A DNA stretch of 64,000 nt. It comes from Lentinula raphanica (Eukaryota; Basidiomycota; Agaricomycetes; Agaricales; Omphalotaceae). A model generated the notes under the pieces. The model did no database searches, had not been told where the DNA came from, and saw nothing but the letters and a program-made list of their open reading frames with translations. The position numbers and the translations under genes are program-made. The stretch is taken from the NCBI GenBank assembly GCA_027919835.1, contig JANVFP010000007.1, positions 496,001-560,000 of the forward strand. Reading direction: 5' to 3'. This document shows, in pieces, positions 1 to 11,104 of the stretch (position 1 is its first letter; each line of letters starts with the position of its first letter).

Positions 1-52
1 AATACCTATCTTCAATTGACGAGGCCTTCCCCTGGCTTCCCACCCATCTATC

Positions 53-1882
53 ATGTCTGAAGCTTTCCCCAGCCCCTTCTCTCATCTCCTGCACACGAAC
101 TACGCTGCCTCTGCTGATGAAACTCGCGCGATTCGTCAACTCATACACTCCCCTCGTCAAGAGCTGTCAATGCTCGCTGAGGATATTGATCGTGTGCAGG
201 AAACACTAAACAAGCTCGTCCACCGCCAAACCCTACTCAAAACGCACGTCGATGCCCATCTCGCTCTCATCTCACCATTCCGACGACTTCCTCGAGAAAT
301 AATCTCGGAGATATTCATCCAATGTCTCCCCACAGACCGAAATTCGACACGAAGCTTAACGGAAGCGCCACTTTTGCTGACCATGATTTCGAAGGATTTG
401 AGGGAGCTGGCGCTATCCATACCTCAGCTCTGGACGAATATCCACGTATTCCTGCCACACTGCTCTCTGAATGGACAGATTGACGTAGATCAGATGGAGG
501 AGCTCGTTCAGCGTCGTCGAGAGGGTGTCGAGCGATGGTTGACTCGGTCGGGATGCTTACCTCTATCGATCTCCGTTCACCTATCGGGCTATGGCCGTCT
601 CACAGGCTCGGACTCTGCGTCATATATCTCCTTTCTGGAATGTATTGTCTCCTTTGCTCCTCGGTGGCAACGTATTCAGTTACATCTCAGCCCCTTCTTC
701 GTTAATCTGCTGAATACCCTGGTGAATGACTTAAAGCCGGAGGACGTTCCTTGGTTGGAGAGCGTTGAGATATTCTACAACTCTGGTGCCGAGAATGGCA
801 GAGCGTCTGCAGGCGTATATCCCTCATACACCAGTCATCAGAAACCGTTGCTCCCGTTGAGCGACCTCATCGTTCGTGCACCATCCTTACAATCGTTCGC
901 CGTCCATCATCATTCCCAAAACCTGCATCAACTCCAACTTCCGTGGAGCAACCTTACCGACCTCACCATGCAATCCCGTCGCGGCGATTCACGACTGACT
1001 ATAGATCAGACCTTGCATGTCCTGGCGAGTTCCCCGAATCTGTCGACATGTACCCTCGGTGTCATGCTCACTTCGAATGACACTGGGTTTCAAGTTCCTG
1101 ATGACATCCCGTTGAATTCTCTGCGCGCTCTTTCACTGTATTTCTCGCTGCCTCACGGTGCTGAGGATGATATCCCTGCATCGGAGGTGGAGAACAGATT
1201 CCATACTCTGTTCAGCATCATTCGCGCACCGCTGCTTACCAAGCTCGCCTTCATTGCCAAAGGCTTCGAGTTCCGACGAGGGCTCGACTATATACCCTTC
1301 AAACCCTTACTCAAACGGTCTGGTTGCAAACTGGAAGAATTATACCTCTCGTGTCCATTCACATCGCAGATGCTCTTGCTAGATTGCCTGCGAGCGCTTC
1401 CGACTGTGGCGTCCATCTTCCTAGAATCATGTTCGCCTGTCAGTTCGAATTGTATTCAGATCATGGACGATTCATTCTTCGGATATCTTACGGTTTCCGA
1501 AGATGATCCCACCCCGGTCTGTCCCCAACTGGAGAAGATTGTGCTATCAGAATGCAAGCACGTTTCAGAAGAGGCTCTCCTGGCTTTCGCTCAGTCCCGC
1601 TCTGATGGACTGTCACGGCGCGCAACCAGTGAGATCACTCGCCTCAGATTATTGGATGCTCGATTTCCTCGTGCCAGACCCGAGTATTCAACAGATTCTG
1701 AGAAACACATCTCGTCGAAAATAGAACAGCTACATAGCGAGGGGGTTGTAGTGAAGTGGAAGTATCTGGTTCCGGAGGTTCCAGCCATCGCTCAGATCCC
1801 CGACTCTCCTTGGGAAGGTTTGCCGACCTCTCCGTACACTGGATGGAATCCTGAATACCTGTCTCGACACATTCGAGATTGA
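53..1882 (+). CDS. F-box-like protein, agaricomycete type
   Basis: Single-exon gene of 609 residues starting at the ATG at 53. An N-terminal helix (about residues 30-70, rich in Glu, Leu and Arg) leads into an F-box-like segment around residues 74-95 with the core LPREIISEIFIQCLP. The rest is leucine-rich and likely forms the substrate-binding half. Agaricomycetes carry very many proteins of this layout. By family knowledge they act as substrate adaptors of SCF ubiquitin ligases, but the target cannot be read from sequence. The frame is intact, with no signal peptide or membrane helix. The assignment to the F-box class is firm; the function in the cell is inference. Confidence 0.85.
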   Translation: MSEAFPSPFSHLLHTNYAASADETRAIRQLIHSPRQELSMLAEDIDRVQETLNKLVHRQTLLKTHVDAHLALISPFRRLPREIISEIFIQCLPTDRNSTRSLTEAPLLLTMISKDLRELALSIPQLWTNIHVFLPHCSLNGQIDVDQMEELVQRRREGVERWLTRSGCLPLSISVHLSGYGRLTGSDSASYISFLECIVSFAPRWQRIQLHLSPFFVNLLNTLVNDLKPEDVPWLESVEIFYNSGAENGRASAGVYPSYTSHQKPLLPLSDLIVRAPSLQSFAVHHHSQNLHQLQLPWSNLTDLTMQSRRGDSRLTIDQTLHVLASSPNLSTCTLGVMLTSNDTGFQVPDDIPLNSLRALSLYFSLPHGAEDDIPASEVENRFHTLFSIIRAPLLTKLAFIAKGFEFRRGLDYIPFKPLLKRSGCKLEELYLSCPFTSQMLLLDCLRALPTVASIFLESCSPVSSNCIQIMDDSFFGYLTVSEDDPTPVCPQLEKIVLSECKHVSEEALLAFAQSRSDGLSRRATSEITRLRLLDARFPRARPEYSTDSEKHISSKIEQLHSEGVVVKWKYLVPEVPAIAQIPDSPWEGLPTSPYTGWNPEYLSRHIRD

Positions 1883-2221
1883 GACAAACGAACTTTCTTT
1901 TTATTTTGGGACTTTTGGACTGCGGATGACTTTGTACTATAGTGTAGTAGCATTAGGAAGGAATTGTGTTGTATTTTACTCCTCCAGTAGAAGGAGTGAA
2001 TTTCCGTTTTCCATGACAATATTTTTGTTATACTCACTGCGATTATTCCCTCGAACTATCACGCGTACGAATGAAATATGTAGTCAACATTTTAATATGA
2101 CCATCTTACGCTATATGCTTATCGAGCTTTGCAATTTTGCAAATTGCAGTTTGCTCATCCATTCCTGGATATGAAAACGCCTCTTTGACTCTTCGTCAAA
2201 GAATCATAGGGAACACAAAAA
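1883..2221. other. Convergent intergenic region
   Basis: AT-rich stretch between the 3' ends of the F-box gene and the first surface-protein gene. No coding signal, repeat or RNA gene was seen; it probably holds both 3' untranslated regions. Confidence 0.6.
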
Positions 2222-3418
2222 TCAAGCTGAGCCATGTCTACTTCCTCTGAGGGATTGACCGCTCGCTTGGGATGCATATTCAGGAGTCAAGTTCTCTTGC
2301 TCCAATTGACCAAGTCGAACCAGGATCTCAGTGATTCCATGCTGTAGGTGCTGGAGAGCTGTATACTCTTGAGACTGGGAATCCACTCTGGCATCATCAC
2401 GTAGTGCATGCAAGGGTTCCCGATTAGCCTCGAGTGGCAGAACCTCGTTGAGCCTTTCGGGTTGTGCATCCTGATTCGGCCTACGGTCTTTGTTTTCAAG
2501 ATGAGATATCACTCAGTGATCTTCATTATTGAGACATCGAGTACTCACTTTCATTGGGGACTAAAGAAGGTAACAACTTGGTGCCCCCTTGTACGATCTC
2601 TCCATCAGCATCCCTAAGCGTACTAATGAGGAATTCAGCAATGGGATCCGGCTCAGGAGTAGTGGACTACTGACATTAACAATCCCGAAATCTTCTCGGT
2701 ATCAGATCTCTGTGATCGTCGCCAACGCTGCCAGCGCCATAAAAGCACGGTTATGCAGACAATGACTATCAAGGCAGCTACAGTTCCTCCAGCACTAGCT
2801 GCGATGAGAGTGGCAGATGCCTTACTTGAAACCTGAGTTGGTGAAATAGCAGTAGAGGATGTAATCGGGATGACATCTCCAGCAGCTAGCGTCGTGGAAG
2901 TGCTGAAATGTTCCGAGTCGATATTGGATTCGAAGATACATTCGCCACTTGTAGGAGAAGTTAAATGGCAGTCCATGTATTGAGCATCTGTAACAGGCAA
3001 TCTCCACCCAGTCGCGGATACAACAGCTGTGCCTACGATTGTCGAAAAGCGTGAATTCTCAAATAAGGCATAGACTTGAGTTCAGCCTTTGCGCACCAGT
3101 GAGAGTTCCCGTAATGGTCATTAGCTGAGACACGCCTTCATCTCGGAATGTAATCCATTCGGTAACCCCCAAGAGTTGCTCGAGTAAGAAAGTGGTTTGG
3201 GTTGCTGAATTGGTCCCAATAGGTTTAGCCCGTTGTGTAATCGTTGAGGTGGGCGTTTCGGTGCCTAGTTCGTACCATGTTAGCTCAGACTCAACTGTAG
3301 AGACTAAAATAGGGAGAGAAAATAAGTCTGAACTCTGAGTGATCTTGGAGCATGTGTAGATACCTTGACTGCAGAAGAACGCAAGTAGAATCACTCCACA
3401 TTGAAGGGCGCGATGCAT
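2222..3418 (-). CDS. Single-pass surface protein, copy A of three
   Basis: Five-exon model, 316 residues: 3418-3364, 3303-3097, 3032-2675, 2613-2549, 2487-2222. All phases agree, and introns are 60-64 nt. The ATG at 3418 is used; the upstream in-frame codon at 3424 is GTG. Order: signal peptide (MHRALQCGVILLAFF), an ectodomain with the GTETP motif and an LLEQLL helix, a Cys pair in CHLTSPTSGEC, a Ser/Thr stalk, one membrane helix near residues 162-185, a basic stop-transfer patch (WRWQRWRR), and a conserved C-terminal helix (LQHLQHGITEILVRLG). Copies B and C share the order and the intron positions. I do not recognise a named family. The layout suggests a cell-surface sensor or anchor protein. 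The third intron's exact ends were chosen by matching the paralogues. Confidence 0.75.
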
Positions 3419-4470
3419 CGTCACTATGGTGAATAATGTTCAAAATACTAGGGACTAGGAAAGCAGGAATCTTGGGATCAAGCACATTATATTAGTACGC
3501 AAGTTTGATCATCACCACCTCAGTAGTAAAGTATGTAGCAGAGAGTTGAATATCATTCACATACCTGAGTGCATCAATTGTAGACAGTTGGTTGTAGACG
3601 TGCCAGTCGAATTAGCATAGCACTTGTGGTGACAGCGGGACATCATTCTATCGAATGATACCATTGTAGAGCCTTGGAGGCAATGATTATGTCTGCCAAC
3701 CACTGGGTTCAGGAAAGGCAATGTCCAACGCTCCCTCGGGCTATTGATGAGTTATGGAGTATAGTAAGTATATCAGCATGTAGTCCATAGCGAGGACAAC
3801 CGAAGCAGCTTGTTCGAGTATGTCCAAAAGCTTGCTCGAAATCACCAGTGAGGCAGACGAAAGCACGGCGAGGGAGATGGCGGTTGTGATTTCCGACAAT
3901 CATATAACTTGGTACATAGTCGCCCGATCTCTGCTGAGTGATGGAAGGTAATGGATAGCTTTGTAGTCTCAGATAGATATCATTGTCAGTCGCAAAGATG
4001 AGAGTAGGAAGAAAAAAAATGATCCAATCTGTCGGCCGGCATCGTTCAAGGAGTGAACTCAAATTGTACGGGACACTGGCGTTCTCAATCTTCTGTCCCG
4101 GTCTAAAGACTGGAGCCTAGAGGTCATCATTGAGTAGCAGCGAGCTTCCACTATCGTACCCGGATCGTCCGAGCATCAGATTCCTTTTGTCGAGAGAAGA
4201 GACAAAAGAGAGCTAACTACATTCAAATTCTAGCAAGATTTTGCCGAGTCATAGAATTTCTCTCAGAGATGGAGGGAATGATATACTTACTGGGATGAGG
4301 CGACATGTCAAACACACTCAAGATTTGAAACTCTGGAGACTTACCATGTAGATGAGCACTGATCATGAGAGTGCAGGGCTTCTGGGAATACTTTCCCAGT
4401 GTGTCCCGCCGGCTATCGATACGATTCAAGTTGCACTGAGGTTATCCATAACCTATACCCGTCCGAACGA
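3419..4470. other. Divergent intergenic region
   Basis: Shared upstream region of surface-protein copy A (minus) and the ARD-like gene (plus). Short minus-strand frames inside it lack ATG starts or splice support. I saw no repeat. Confidence 0.5.
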
Positions 4471-4478
4471 TATATAAA
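4471..4478 (+). promoter_or_regulatory. TATA box of the ARD-like gene
   Basis: TATATAAA lies about 40 bp upstream of the ATG at 4512. This spacing fits a short 5' leader. Confidence 0.55.
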
Positions 4479-4511
4479 CCAGGAAGAAACTCGAAAGAGT
4501 TGCAACGAGAA

Positions 4512-5278
4512 ATGCCACTGCATGCGTACTACTGCGATGGCTGGCAGCCTGGCGATCCAATTCCGGAATCTCATCGTTACTCTCGGCCTGCCTCGAGGAA
4601 AGATCTTGCTTCCCTGGGTATTGATGTGATTCCCCTCGAAGGACCAGACTATCAGAGTAGCGCTCAAGAAGTTGCAAAGGAGAGAGGATACCCTGTAACA
4701 GTCGATTCGTCCCTCCACTGGCATTTCAAAGAACCTCACAAGAATACCCCTACTGCAAGTGGCATTATATTGTACTGTTCTCTCGACATTGATACGACCA
4801 CTCACTGTCTAGATCAAAGCTCATGTCCACAAATTAGTAGAAGACATTCCGTTCGACAGGTTTATCTTAACTTTCAAAGTATTCACCATCACCTTTGAGA
4901 AGCCTTTCTGTATGTATATCGAGGGTAAGTAACAGTACTCACGAATTCTTTTGTATGAGATTTGACACACTGGAAAACGTGAACAGATCCTCTCAAACAT
5001 ATCTGGATTCATGCTGAATACACAGAAGATACCGGGCTGGATATTCCTGCTGGGGTATTGAGGCATGCTAACTTCTCAGCTGCTACAAGAACAATGACAT
5101 TCATTGAGGTAAGTACATACCGGTTGCATTTGAATTCATGCGCAAAGTTCATCTACTGAATATTGCAACCTGCTTTCAAAAGGGAGTCGAAGAAGATTTT
5201 GAGTTCATATGGGATGAAGAAGCGGAAACACACCCTATTCGCCAAGATTACTTGAAGAGTATTGGGTTGGGAAAGTAG
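4512..5278 (+). CDS. Acireductone dioxygenase-like cupin, dispersed copy
   Basis: Four-exon model, 189 residues: 4512-4758, 4820-4924, 4987-5108, 5183-5278. All phases agree; introns are 61, 62 and 74 nt. The N-terminus (HAYYCDGWQPGDP ... LASLGIDV) and C-terminus (IWIHAEY ... DIPAGV ... HPIRQDYLKSIG) follow the acireductone dioxygenase (ARD) pattern, and 189 residues is close to the usual ARD length of about 180. True ARDs oxidise acireductone in methionine salvage using Fe or Ni held by HxHxxxE plus a later His. Here HVHKLVE occurs, but some 14 residues too far upstream of the WIRI-like strand. The late His is displaced by one (PAGVLRH). Catalysis is therefore doubtful. Three relatives sit in tandem at 51.7-55.7 kb with the same length. 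Confidence 0.6.
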
Positions 5279-6092
5279 AGACCGTTCAGTGTTTCTCACA
5301 ACATATGATACATACATTCAGACAAAGAAACCATCTCGCACGGATTGTGCGTGCGACAGACTGAGATAACGTTGAACACGGGTTGAACAAAGAGTAGTGA
5401 CAATGGACATGACTAGGGAAGATAGGAAAATAGTAAGACTGGGAAAACTGGTATGAAGAAACATTCCAAACCAAAGTAACTCGACCAGGAGAACAACAAC
5501 AAAAAAGTTGGTAAATATACAAATGTTATCAGAAAAGGGTGTCTTTCGAGTACGAAGACTTTTCGGAGACGAGCCCTGGAATAATTGGGAGAATGTGAAT
5601 AACTAAGTTACACTGACTAGGTGTTTCAAGCCGCGAAGCAAAACATCGAGAGACAGATACACAGAATGCAACAAAGATAAATGCAAGCAATGGGTGAACC
5701 GTGAAAAGCAGAAGAAGAGTGTACAACAGGTGACTCCGACAACAGGAATGACTGTACATGTACGAACAGAAAAAAAGCAAGACGCAGATGACGGTTGAAC
5801 AGAGTTACTTACTTACAACAAGCAAACAAAACCGCTAGAGAAAGGCTAGATTGAGAATGAAAAAGGGAGGGGAGAAAGCATGTTACGCAAGCGCATTAAT
5901 CGGTGGTTAGAAGAGGTGAATGAACCTATAAAGGAAAGAAGAAAGCAAAGATACATACAATCTGAACTGTGAGGGTACAAAATCATCAACGCGTATGCAA
6001 CATGCAGAATATTAAAAGCCTCTAGAAAGAAAAATGACAACAAAAACACACCAAAATATATTCCTTCCAAGTTTCTTCCGAACTAGTTTCCC
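5279..6092. other. Convergent intergenic region
   Basis: AT-rich, purine-rich stretch between the ARD-like gene and the 3' end of the next minus-strand gene. Only short frames without support; no repeat seen. Confidence 0.5.
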
Positions 6093-8765
6093 CTAGATCC
6101 TACTCATCATCACCGGCCATTCAGGTCCATCCCCAAAATCTTCAAACCCTTTCAACCTCAACCCGACACCTAAATCATCGTCATCATCATCATCATCAAA
6201 CGTTCCCTGATTTTCTTCATCACCTTCAACAACAGCACCACCCTCGACGCCTTCAACACCTAACCCCACACTCGAATCCTCACACTCTCTCATCGTTGAC
6301 ATCGCTTCCACTACTGACTCCTGATCCTCATCGTACCTCATCGTCATTGACTGCCACAACGGCGATTTCGCATAATACCTCTTTCCAACCCCGGGAGGCG
6401 AAAATAACGGCTGGTGCGCTAATGGACGGGAAAAAGACGAAGACGAGCAAAAGCGATCTCGTCTCCGGAGAATCATCCTAGCGACGAGCTGTGCCATGCT
6501 AACAAGCGTCACTTTCTTCTTGCTCTTCTTGCTCTTCTTGTTCTGAAGTAACTCTTTCTTAGACCGCAAAGCGTTTGCGTCCGTGGTAGTCATGAAAGTT
6601 CGGTCCATTTGATCCGGTTCGATGAGTCCAGCCCTTGCCTTAGAATCATCGTCTGATGATGCACTCGAAGAGCTCGGTCTCTGACTCCCACCGTCACCGA
6701 GAAGAGTCAAAGCGACCAAGGACGCTATCTCTCTGCATTTCTCCTTCTCATGCTGTCTCGTGCTTCTCGCCTCTGCTTTCTCCGATTGGGCAAACGCCAA
6801 AGACGGCGGGGGGACCCTAGTGTCAGTGCTATCACTCCATGCCTTTTCCTTTCCATTCCTAACCCTCATCCCATCCACCCGTACCACCTGCACCTCCCGC
6901 GCCTCAAGCTCAAGCGCCTTCTCCCTCCTCTTCGCATCCTTCTCCGCCCTCTGTGCTTTCCTCCGCAGCGAAAGCAGCTGGAGAAGGTCGTGATACAGCT
7001 CCGGATGGGTCCGGAGGATAGTATATTCGGGACAGGTGTCAGCGGAGAAGGTATAGGGGATATCCGCGCAAGACGAATCAAAAGGAAGATGAGATAAACG
7101 AGAGTCGAGGGACTCTATGAACGAGTTTGGAGAGGGTAACCGATCTGGGTAGGGGTAGACGGTGCAGGTCTGCGACGAAGGAGCGGACTGGATTTGGACG
7201 CCCATGCCGATGTCCATATCGAGTAAAAGTGTGTTAGACGGGCTGGTTTCTTGAAAATGACTATCTGATATTAAGAGATCCAACTCAAATGGGTATTGAT
7301 ACGCGGAACGATCCAGTTCAGGTTGTTCACACTGAGGATCTGAAGTAGAAGTCGAAGAAGACGAGGCTGAAGACGAACATAGCTTGGGGGAAGACAGTAA
7401 TAACTCCAATGAGGACGACGAAGACGACGATTGTGATGTCGGAGATTCGTCGCTCGAGGTCGAGGTCGAGAACGATGTAAATGACGAACTTGATCCTGGA
7501 CCTGGATCAGATGATGACTCGGTAACTTCTACCAAGTCAGGAAGCGACAGCGTTCGTATCGAAGGAGATTGAAAACCTAAAATGTCGCTGTCGCTGTCGT
7601 AGCTCAGGATGTGATGGTAGTCCTCGTCATGACCGTCATAATCGTCATCAACGAAGTGTTTGGTAGATAGTTCGGTGGATCGTTCGGTGGATCGTTCGTT
7701 GCCACTGGCATCCTCGGGACAATCACGATCCAAAAGATGGTCGAGCTCGATGTGACGTTGACGTTGACGTTGCACAGGCATGGGCAGTGTGCTAAGAGAG
7801 AAAAAAGATGTATCCATAGGTTTAGGTTGCTCTGGAGAGAGGGATGGTGATGGATAAGAAAAGTGGCGTTCCGGTGTTGGAGTTGGATAGCGGGCAAAAG
7901 AAGTAGGTAGTAAGTCCTGAGAGAAATATGGTTTTGCCACTTTTCCTGTGCCACTATTCAAAGTATCGAGGGGAGACTGGGCCAGATACGAAGGCGACAA
8001 TGCGTCCTGGTCAAAAAGCAGCGAGTTCGAATCGAGGGAAACCAGGGAATCGAAATCGAGCGGTTCTGAGAGGTTGTCTTTGTCCAATCCCTCTAGAGGT
8101 TCGAAAGCAGTGCCGCCTAGAAAATGTGGCGAGGGACCGATATCCGTAATACCGGAAGTCGATTGCGGGGATAAGGGTGAAAGCAGATGAGCGTTCCAGG
8201 GCGTCAATTCAGGCTGACTGAACTGACTGAACTGGACGGCCTGAGATGCTGTATACCGCTCGACTTTGGACGGCTCTAGCATCATGCTTAGTGATGGCGT
8301 CGCAAAACAAGGTTCGTTCGACGGCAAGTCCGCAGTGAGCGTAGGCAACGTGGGCGGCGGAGAGATGGGTGCACGGTAATGCATGCAAACGACAGGCGAG
8401 TCAAGAACACCGCCGATGTGACTTTGACTTGGTGGGTTTACGCAAGCAGAGTAGCGCGCAAAGTGCGTAGAAAATGAGGCGTCGGAATCATCGTTGGTTT
8501 CGTTATGAAGACAGGGACTAGACGCAGGTGATGGAGTACCAAGTGTCGAATCTTTTGTATTTGTTTCTGTATCGAACGAGTAAGAGAGGAGAGTAGGAGA
8601 CGTTATCGATTCGAGTTCATCTTTGTATTTTTCGTTGTTGTCATTCGTGGGTGATTTTTTTGATTTATCGATAGAAAGAGATGTTGCTGGTAGAGGAGGG
8701 AAATCGTCACAGAAAGGAGATGCAAGGCTTGCGGAGGGTGTGCACTGGGTGTCAGAGCAGGACAT
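6093..8765 (-). CDS. Large low-complexity protein, function unknown
   Basis: 890 residues from the ATG at 8765. The frame extends to 8837, but that codon is TTG. The stretch just upstream of the ATG ends in a good acceptor (CCATCCAG), so a 5' leader intron is likely. The protein is mostly disordered: Ser/Pro/Thr-rich N-terminal half, Ser tracts, a short charged helix (RRKAQRAEKDAKRREKALEL), a basic run (KKSKKSKKK) followed by a hydrophobic-basic segment (VSMAQLVARMILRRRD), and an eight-Asp run near the end. No enzyme domain is recognised. Basic stretches and disorder would fit a nuclear regulator, but this is inference. No intron interrupts the coding part. Confidence 0.7.
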   Translation of the reverse strand: MSCSDTQCTPSASLASPFCDDFPPLPATSLSIDKSKKSPTNDNNEKYKDELESITSPTLLSYSFDTETNTKDSTLGTPSPASSPCLHNETNDDSDASFSTHFARYSACVNPPSQSHIGGVLDSPVVCMHYRAPISPPPTLPTLTADLPSNEPCFATPSLSMMLEPSKVERYTASQAVQFSQFSQPELTPWNAHLLSPLSPQSTSGITDIGPSPHFLGGTAFEPLEGLDKDNLSEPLDFDSLVSLDSNSLLFDQDALSPSYLAQSPLDTLNSGTGKVAKPYFSQDLLPTSFARYPTPTPERHFSYPSPSLSPEQPKPMDTSFFSLSTLPMPVQRQRQRHIELDHLLDRDCPEDASGNERSTERSTELSTKHFVDDDYDGHDEDYHHILSYDSDSDILGFQSPSIRTLSLPDLVEVTESSSDPGPGSSSSFTSFSTSTSSDESPTSQSSSSSSSLELLLSSPKLCSSSASSSSTSTSDPQCEQPELDRSAYQYPFELDLLISDSHFQETSPSNTLLLDMDIGMGVQIQSAPSSQTCTVYPYPDRLPSPNSFIESLDSRLSHLPFDSSCADIPYTFSADTCPEYTILRTHPELYHDLLQLLSLRRKAQRAEKDAKRREKALELEAREVQVVRVDGMRVRNGKEKAWSDSTDTRVPPPSLAFAQSEKAEARSTRQHEKEKCREIASLVALTLLGDGGSQRPSSSSASSDDDSKARAGLIEPDQMDRTFMTTTDANALRSKKELLQNKKSKKSKKKVTLVSMAQLVARMILRRRDRFCSSSSFSRPLAHQPLFSPPGVGKRYYAKSPLWQSMTMRYDEDQESVVEAMSTMRECEDSSVGLGVEGVEGGAVVEGDEENQGTFDDDDDDDDLGVGLRLKGFEDFGDGPEWPVMMSRI

Positions 8766-8858
8766 GAACCTGGATGGAAAGGATAGGTGATGAGAATGTT
8801 GAGGTTGGATCAGTGCACATTGACGCACACGCACCAATTCATTAGAAAGAAGAAAAAC

Positions 8859-8866
8859 TATTTATA
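8859..8866 (-). promoter_or_regulatory. TATA box of the 890-residue protein gene
   Basis: TATAAATA on the minus strand, about 95 bp upstream of the ATG at 8765 (that distance includes the possible leader intron). Confidence 0.5.
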
Positions 8867-9659
8867 CAGGGTATAGTGAGATACCAAGCAGCATGAGAGT
8901 CGATAACAGCTCCTCGTCACTCAAGAGAGTCCAGAAGGGTAGCCTCTAGACGAAAGATTTGAAGATGATAGGAAATTGGTGGTGATGGAACAAGTCACCG
9001 AACACACTGGCTCCAGCGGCCAGCAGGCGTTTTTTTTCGGATGCCGACGATGCCGATCATTCAATTCCGCGCCGCCACTCTTTCTTCTACTCTCATCTTC
9101 AACGATTTTGTTTTCATCGTTTTCAACGGCTATGATACTATCTATCACTTAGTATAGATCGGGCGACCATGGACCGCGCAAATACTGCCATCTATTTCTT
9201 GCCAATTTATCTCACTCAGACCACAGGGGCCTGACTTCCGTCTGGCAAGGCTCAGTAATTTCGAGCAAGGTTTTTGGACAAACTCGAACGAGCTGTGTTG
9301 ATCGTCCTCGTTATGGGCTCTACGCTGGTATTCCATACTCTACAACTTGTTAGTAGCCCGAGGGAGGTTTAGCTGCTGCCGTTTCTGACACCAGTGGGTG
9401 GCAGACTTAACCATTATGTCAAAGCTCCATAACGGTGTAAGTCTATGCAAATTGTCGATGCTGATCCATCCTCATTGCGATCCACTTCTAGAACCAACTA
9501 TCTACGGTTGATGAACTTAGGTTGATGAGTGTTACTCAATATTCCGCTGCATACTATCTCTACTGAGGTGACGATGATCAAATTCAAGTACTACTTAATA
9601 CAATCCGCATTATCCAAAGATTGCTCACTTCTTAGTCCCACATTACCTTATCTATTGTC
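8867..9659. other. Upstream region of surface-protein copy B
   Basis: No gene seen. The part from about 9140 to 9330 resembles about 11540-11760 upstream of copy C (shared pattern around TCAGTAATTTCGAGCAAGG), so promoter DNA was duplicated with the gene. Confidence 0.5.
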
Positions 9660-11104
9660 ATGATAATGCGTCGCACCTCTCAATGTGGCATGATCCTGCT
9701 TGCGTTCTTTCGCAGCCAAGGTATCTTGTATATACTCAACATGCCCCAAAATCACTAAAACCTAATCTAATCTTCCCTTCCATTCTCTCCCAATCTCAGT
9801 CTTCACAGTCGGACTCGCGTACGAACTAGCCGTGTACCAATTTGGCACCGAAACGCCCGCCTCAACGGTCACAGCCTGGGTCCTTCCTCTTGGGACCGAT
9901 TCAGCGACACGAACGACTGTCCTCCTCGAGCAACTCCTTCAAACTAACGACGTGTCCACATACTTAGACGCAGCCGCGGTGACCGAGACGGTGACCGTTA
10001 CGAGTTTTGTAACCAACTTTGGTGCGCGTACTGTTACTAAATCTTAGTTTTCATACCAGGCTGATTTCAGGACATTTATCATAGCCACAGCTGTTGTATC
10101 CGCCTCCGGATGGAGAGTATATTCTCCCGATTACACACCCAGGCTTGTCCAAGAGTGCCACTTCACTTCTAACAGCAGCGGCGAATGTTTTATTGAATCC
10201 ATGATCACTGGCAATTCAGAGCTTTTCAGCACTATCGCCACACTCGCGACTGGACTCGAAGCGCATGCGTTATTCTTTCCGATTACTACTACATCCTTCA
10301 CATCCCCCATCGCTAGTAGCTCGCCAACCACTACTGGTAGCTCACCAACCACTACTGATAGCTCACCAACCACTACTGGTAGCTCACCAGCCACTACTGG
10401 TAGCTCACCAACCACTACTGGTAGCTCACCAACTTCCTTTCTTCAGGCTCCGAGCTCAAGTCAGACCAAGACCAAGAAACCCGCTTCTTCCATCGCAGGT
10501 ATCGCAGGAGGAATCACTGCTGGGCTCATCACTATCATATGCGTAGCTGTGCTTCTATGGCACTGGCGACGTCGAAGACTCCTGCGACCGTTACAATTGC
10601 GACGATTATCATTACAGAGATTACAGGGTTCGAACACCTCATCTGAGACGATGTCCAAGTCCGAACCAATGTCAAACTCCGTCCATCAATATCAATATCA
10701 AGCCCCAACTGAATTCCATCGATCTCGTAGGGATGCTTATGATCACGAAGAGATTGTCCAAGGAAGTAGTTTGTTACCTGCTTTAGTCCCTAATCGGAGT
10801 GAGTACTGCCAAGTACCTATGTTCATCCTTGAGGATCACTTACTAACGATAACATCTCATCTCTCTCTTTTTTTTTGAAAACACAGCTCATAGGCCCATT
10901 CACTGGCAGGATACAGTGGTACAACCAGAATGGTTCAGTGAGGACATTATTACAACGGAGACTAGTGGGGAACCCTCACACCTCGGGCATTCTGAGATTG
11001 AGGAGTCTCCAGCTATCCAGCACCTACAGCACGGAATGAATGAGATCCTGCTTCGTCTTGGACAACTGGAGCAGGTACACTCTCCTCCTGCGTATGTATC
11101 ATAA
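9660..11104 (+). CDS. Single-pass surface protein, copy B, with repeat stalk
   Basis: Five-exon model, 384 residues: 9660-9720, 9800-10021, 10085-10670, 10731-10798, 10887-11104. Order: signal peptide, ectodomain with YQFGTETP and LLEQLL, Cys pair CHFTSNSSGEC, a Ser/Thr/Pro stalk made of seven-residue repeats (GSSPTTT), a membrane helix (GITAGLITIICVAVLLWHW), a basic patch (RRRRLLR), and the C-terminal helix LQHGMNEILLRLGQLEQ. The intron at 10671-10730 is set by homology with copies A and C. Its donor (GTCAAA) is weak and its 60 nt are open in frame, so it may be retained, adding 20 residues. CpG content is normal here, unlike copy C. Function unknown; probably a mucin-like cell-surface protein. 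Confidence 0.75.
10315..10434 (+). repeat. 21-bp coding minisatellite
   Basis: Five full 21-bp units plus a partial one, each encoding a variant of GSSPTTT in the extracellular stalk of copy B. Copies A and C have no such array, so it expanded after the duplication. Confidence 0.9.

Noticed and set aside
3709..4062. 117-residue minus-strand frame
   Set aside because: It starts at TTG, has no ATG that gives a useful protein and no splice partner.
4834..4866. HVHKLVE as the active ARD metal site
   Set aside because: Spacing to the following strand block is about 14 residues too long compared with true ARDs, so I do not claim catalysis.
6093..8837. 914-residue frame starting at 8837
   Set aside because: The first codon is TTG; the first ATG is at 8765, and a likely leader-intron acceptor lies between.
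10315..10434. Possible CRISPR-like array
   Set aside because: Units are contiguous 21-bp coding repeats without spacers, in a eukaryotic gene.
10620..10650. GGTTCGAACACC as a tRNA B-box
   Set aside because: It lies inside the coding exon of surface-protein copy B, and no matching A-box or cloverleaf was found.
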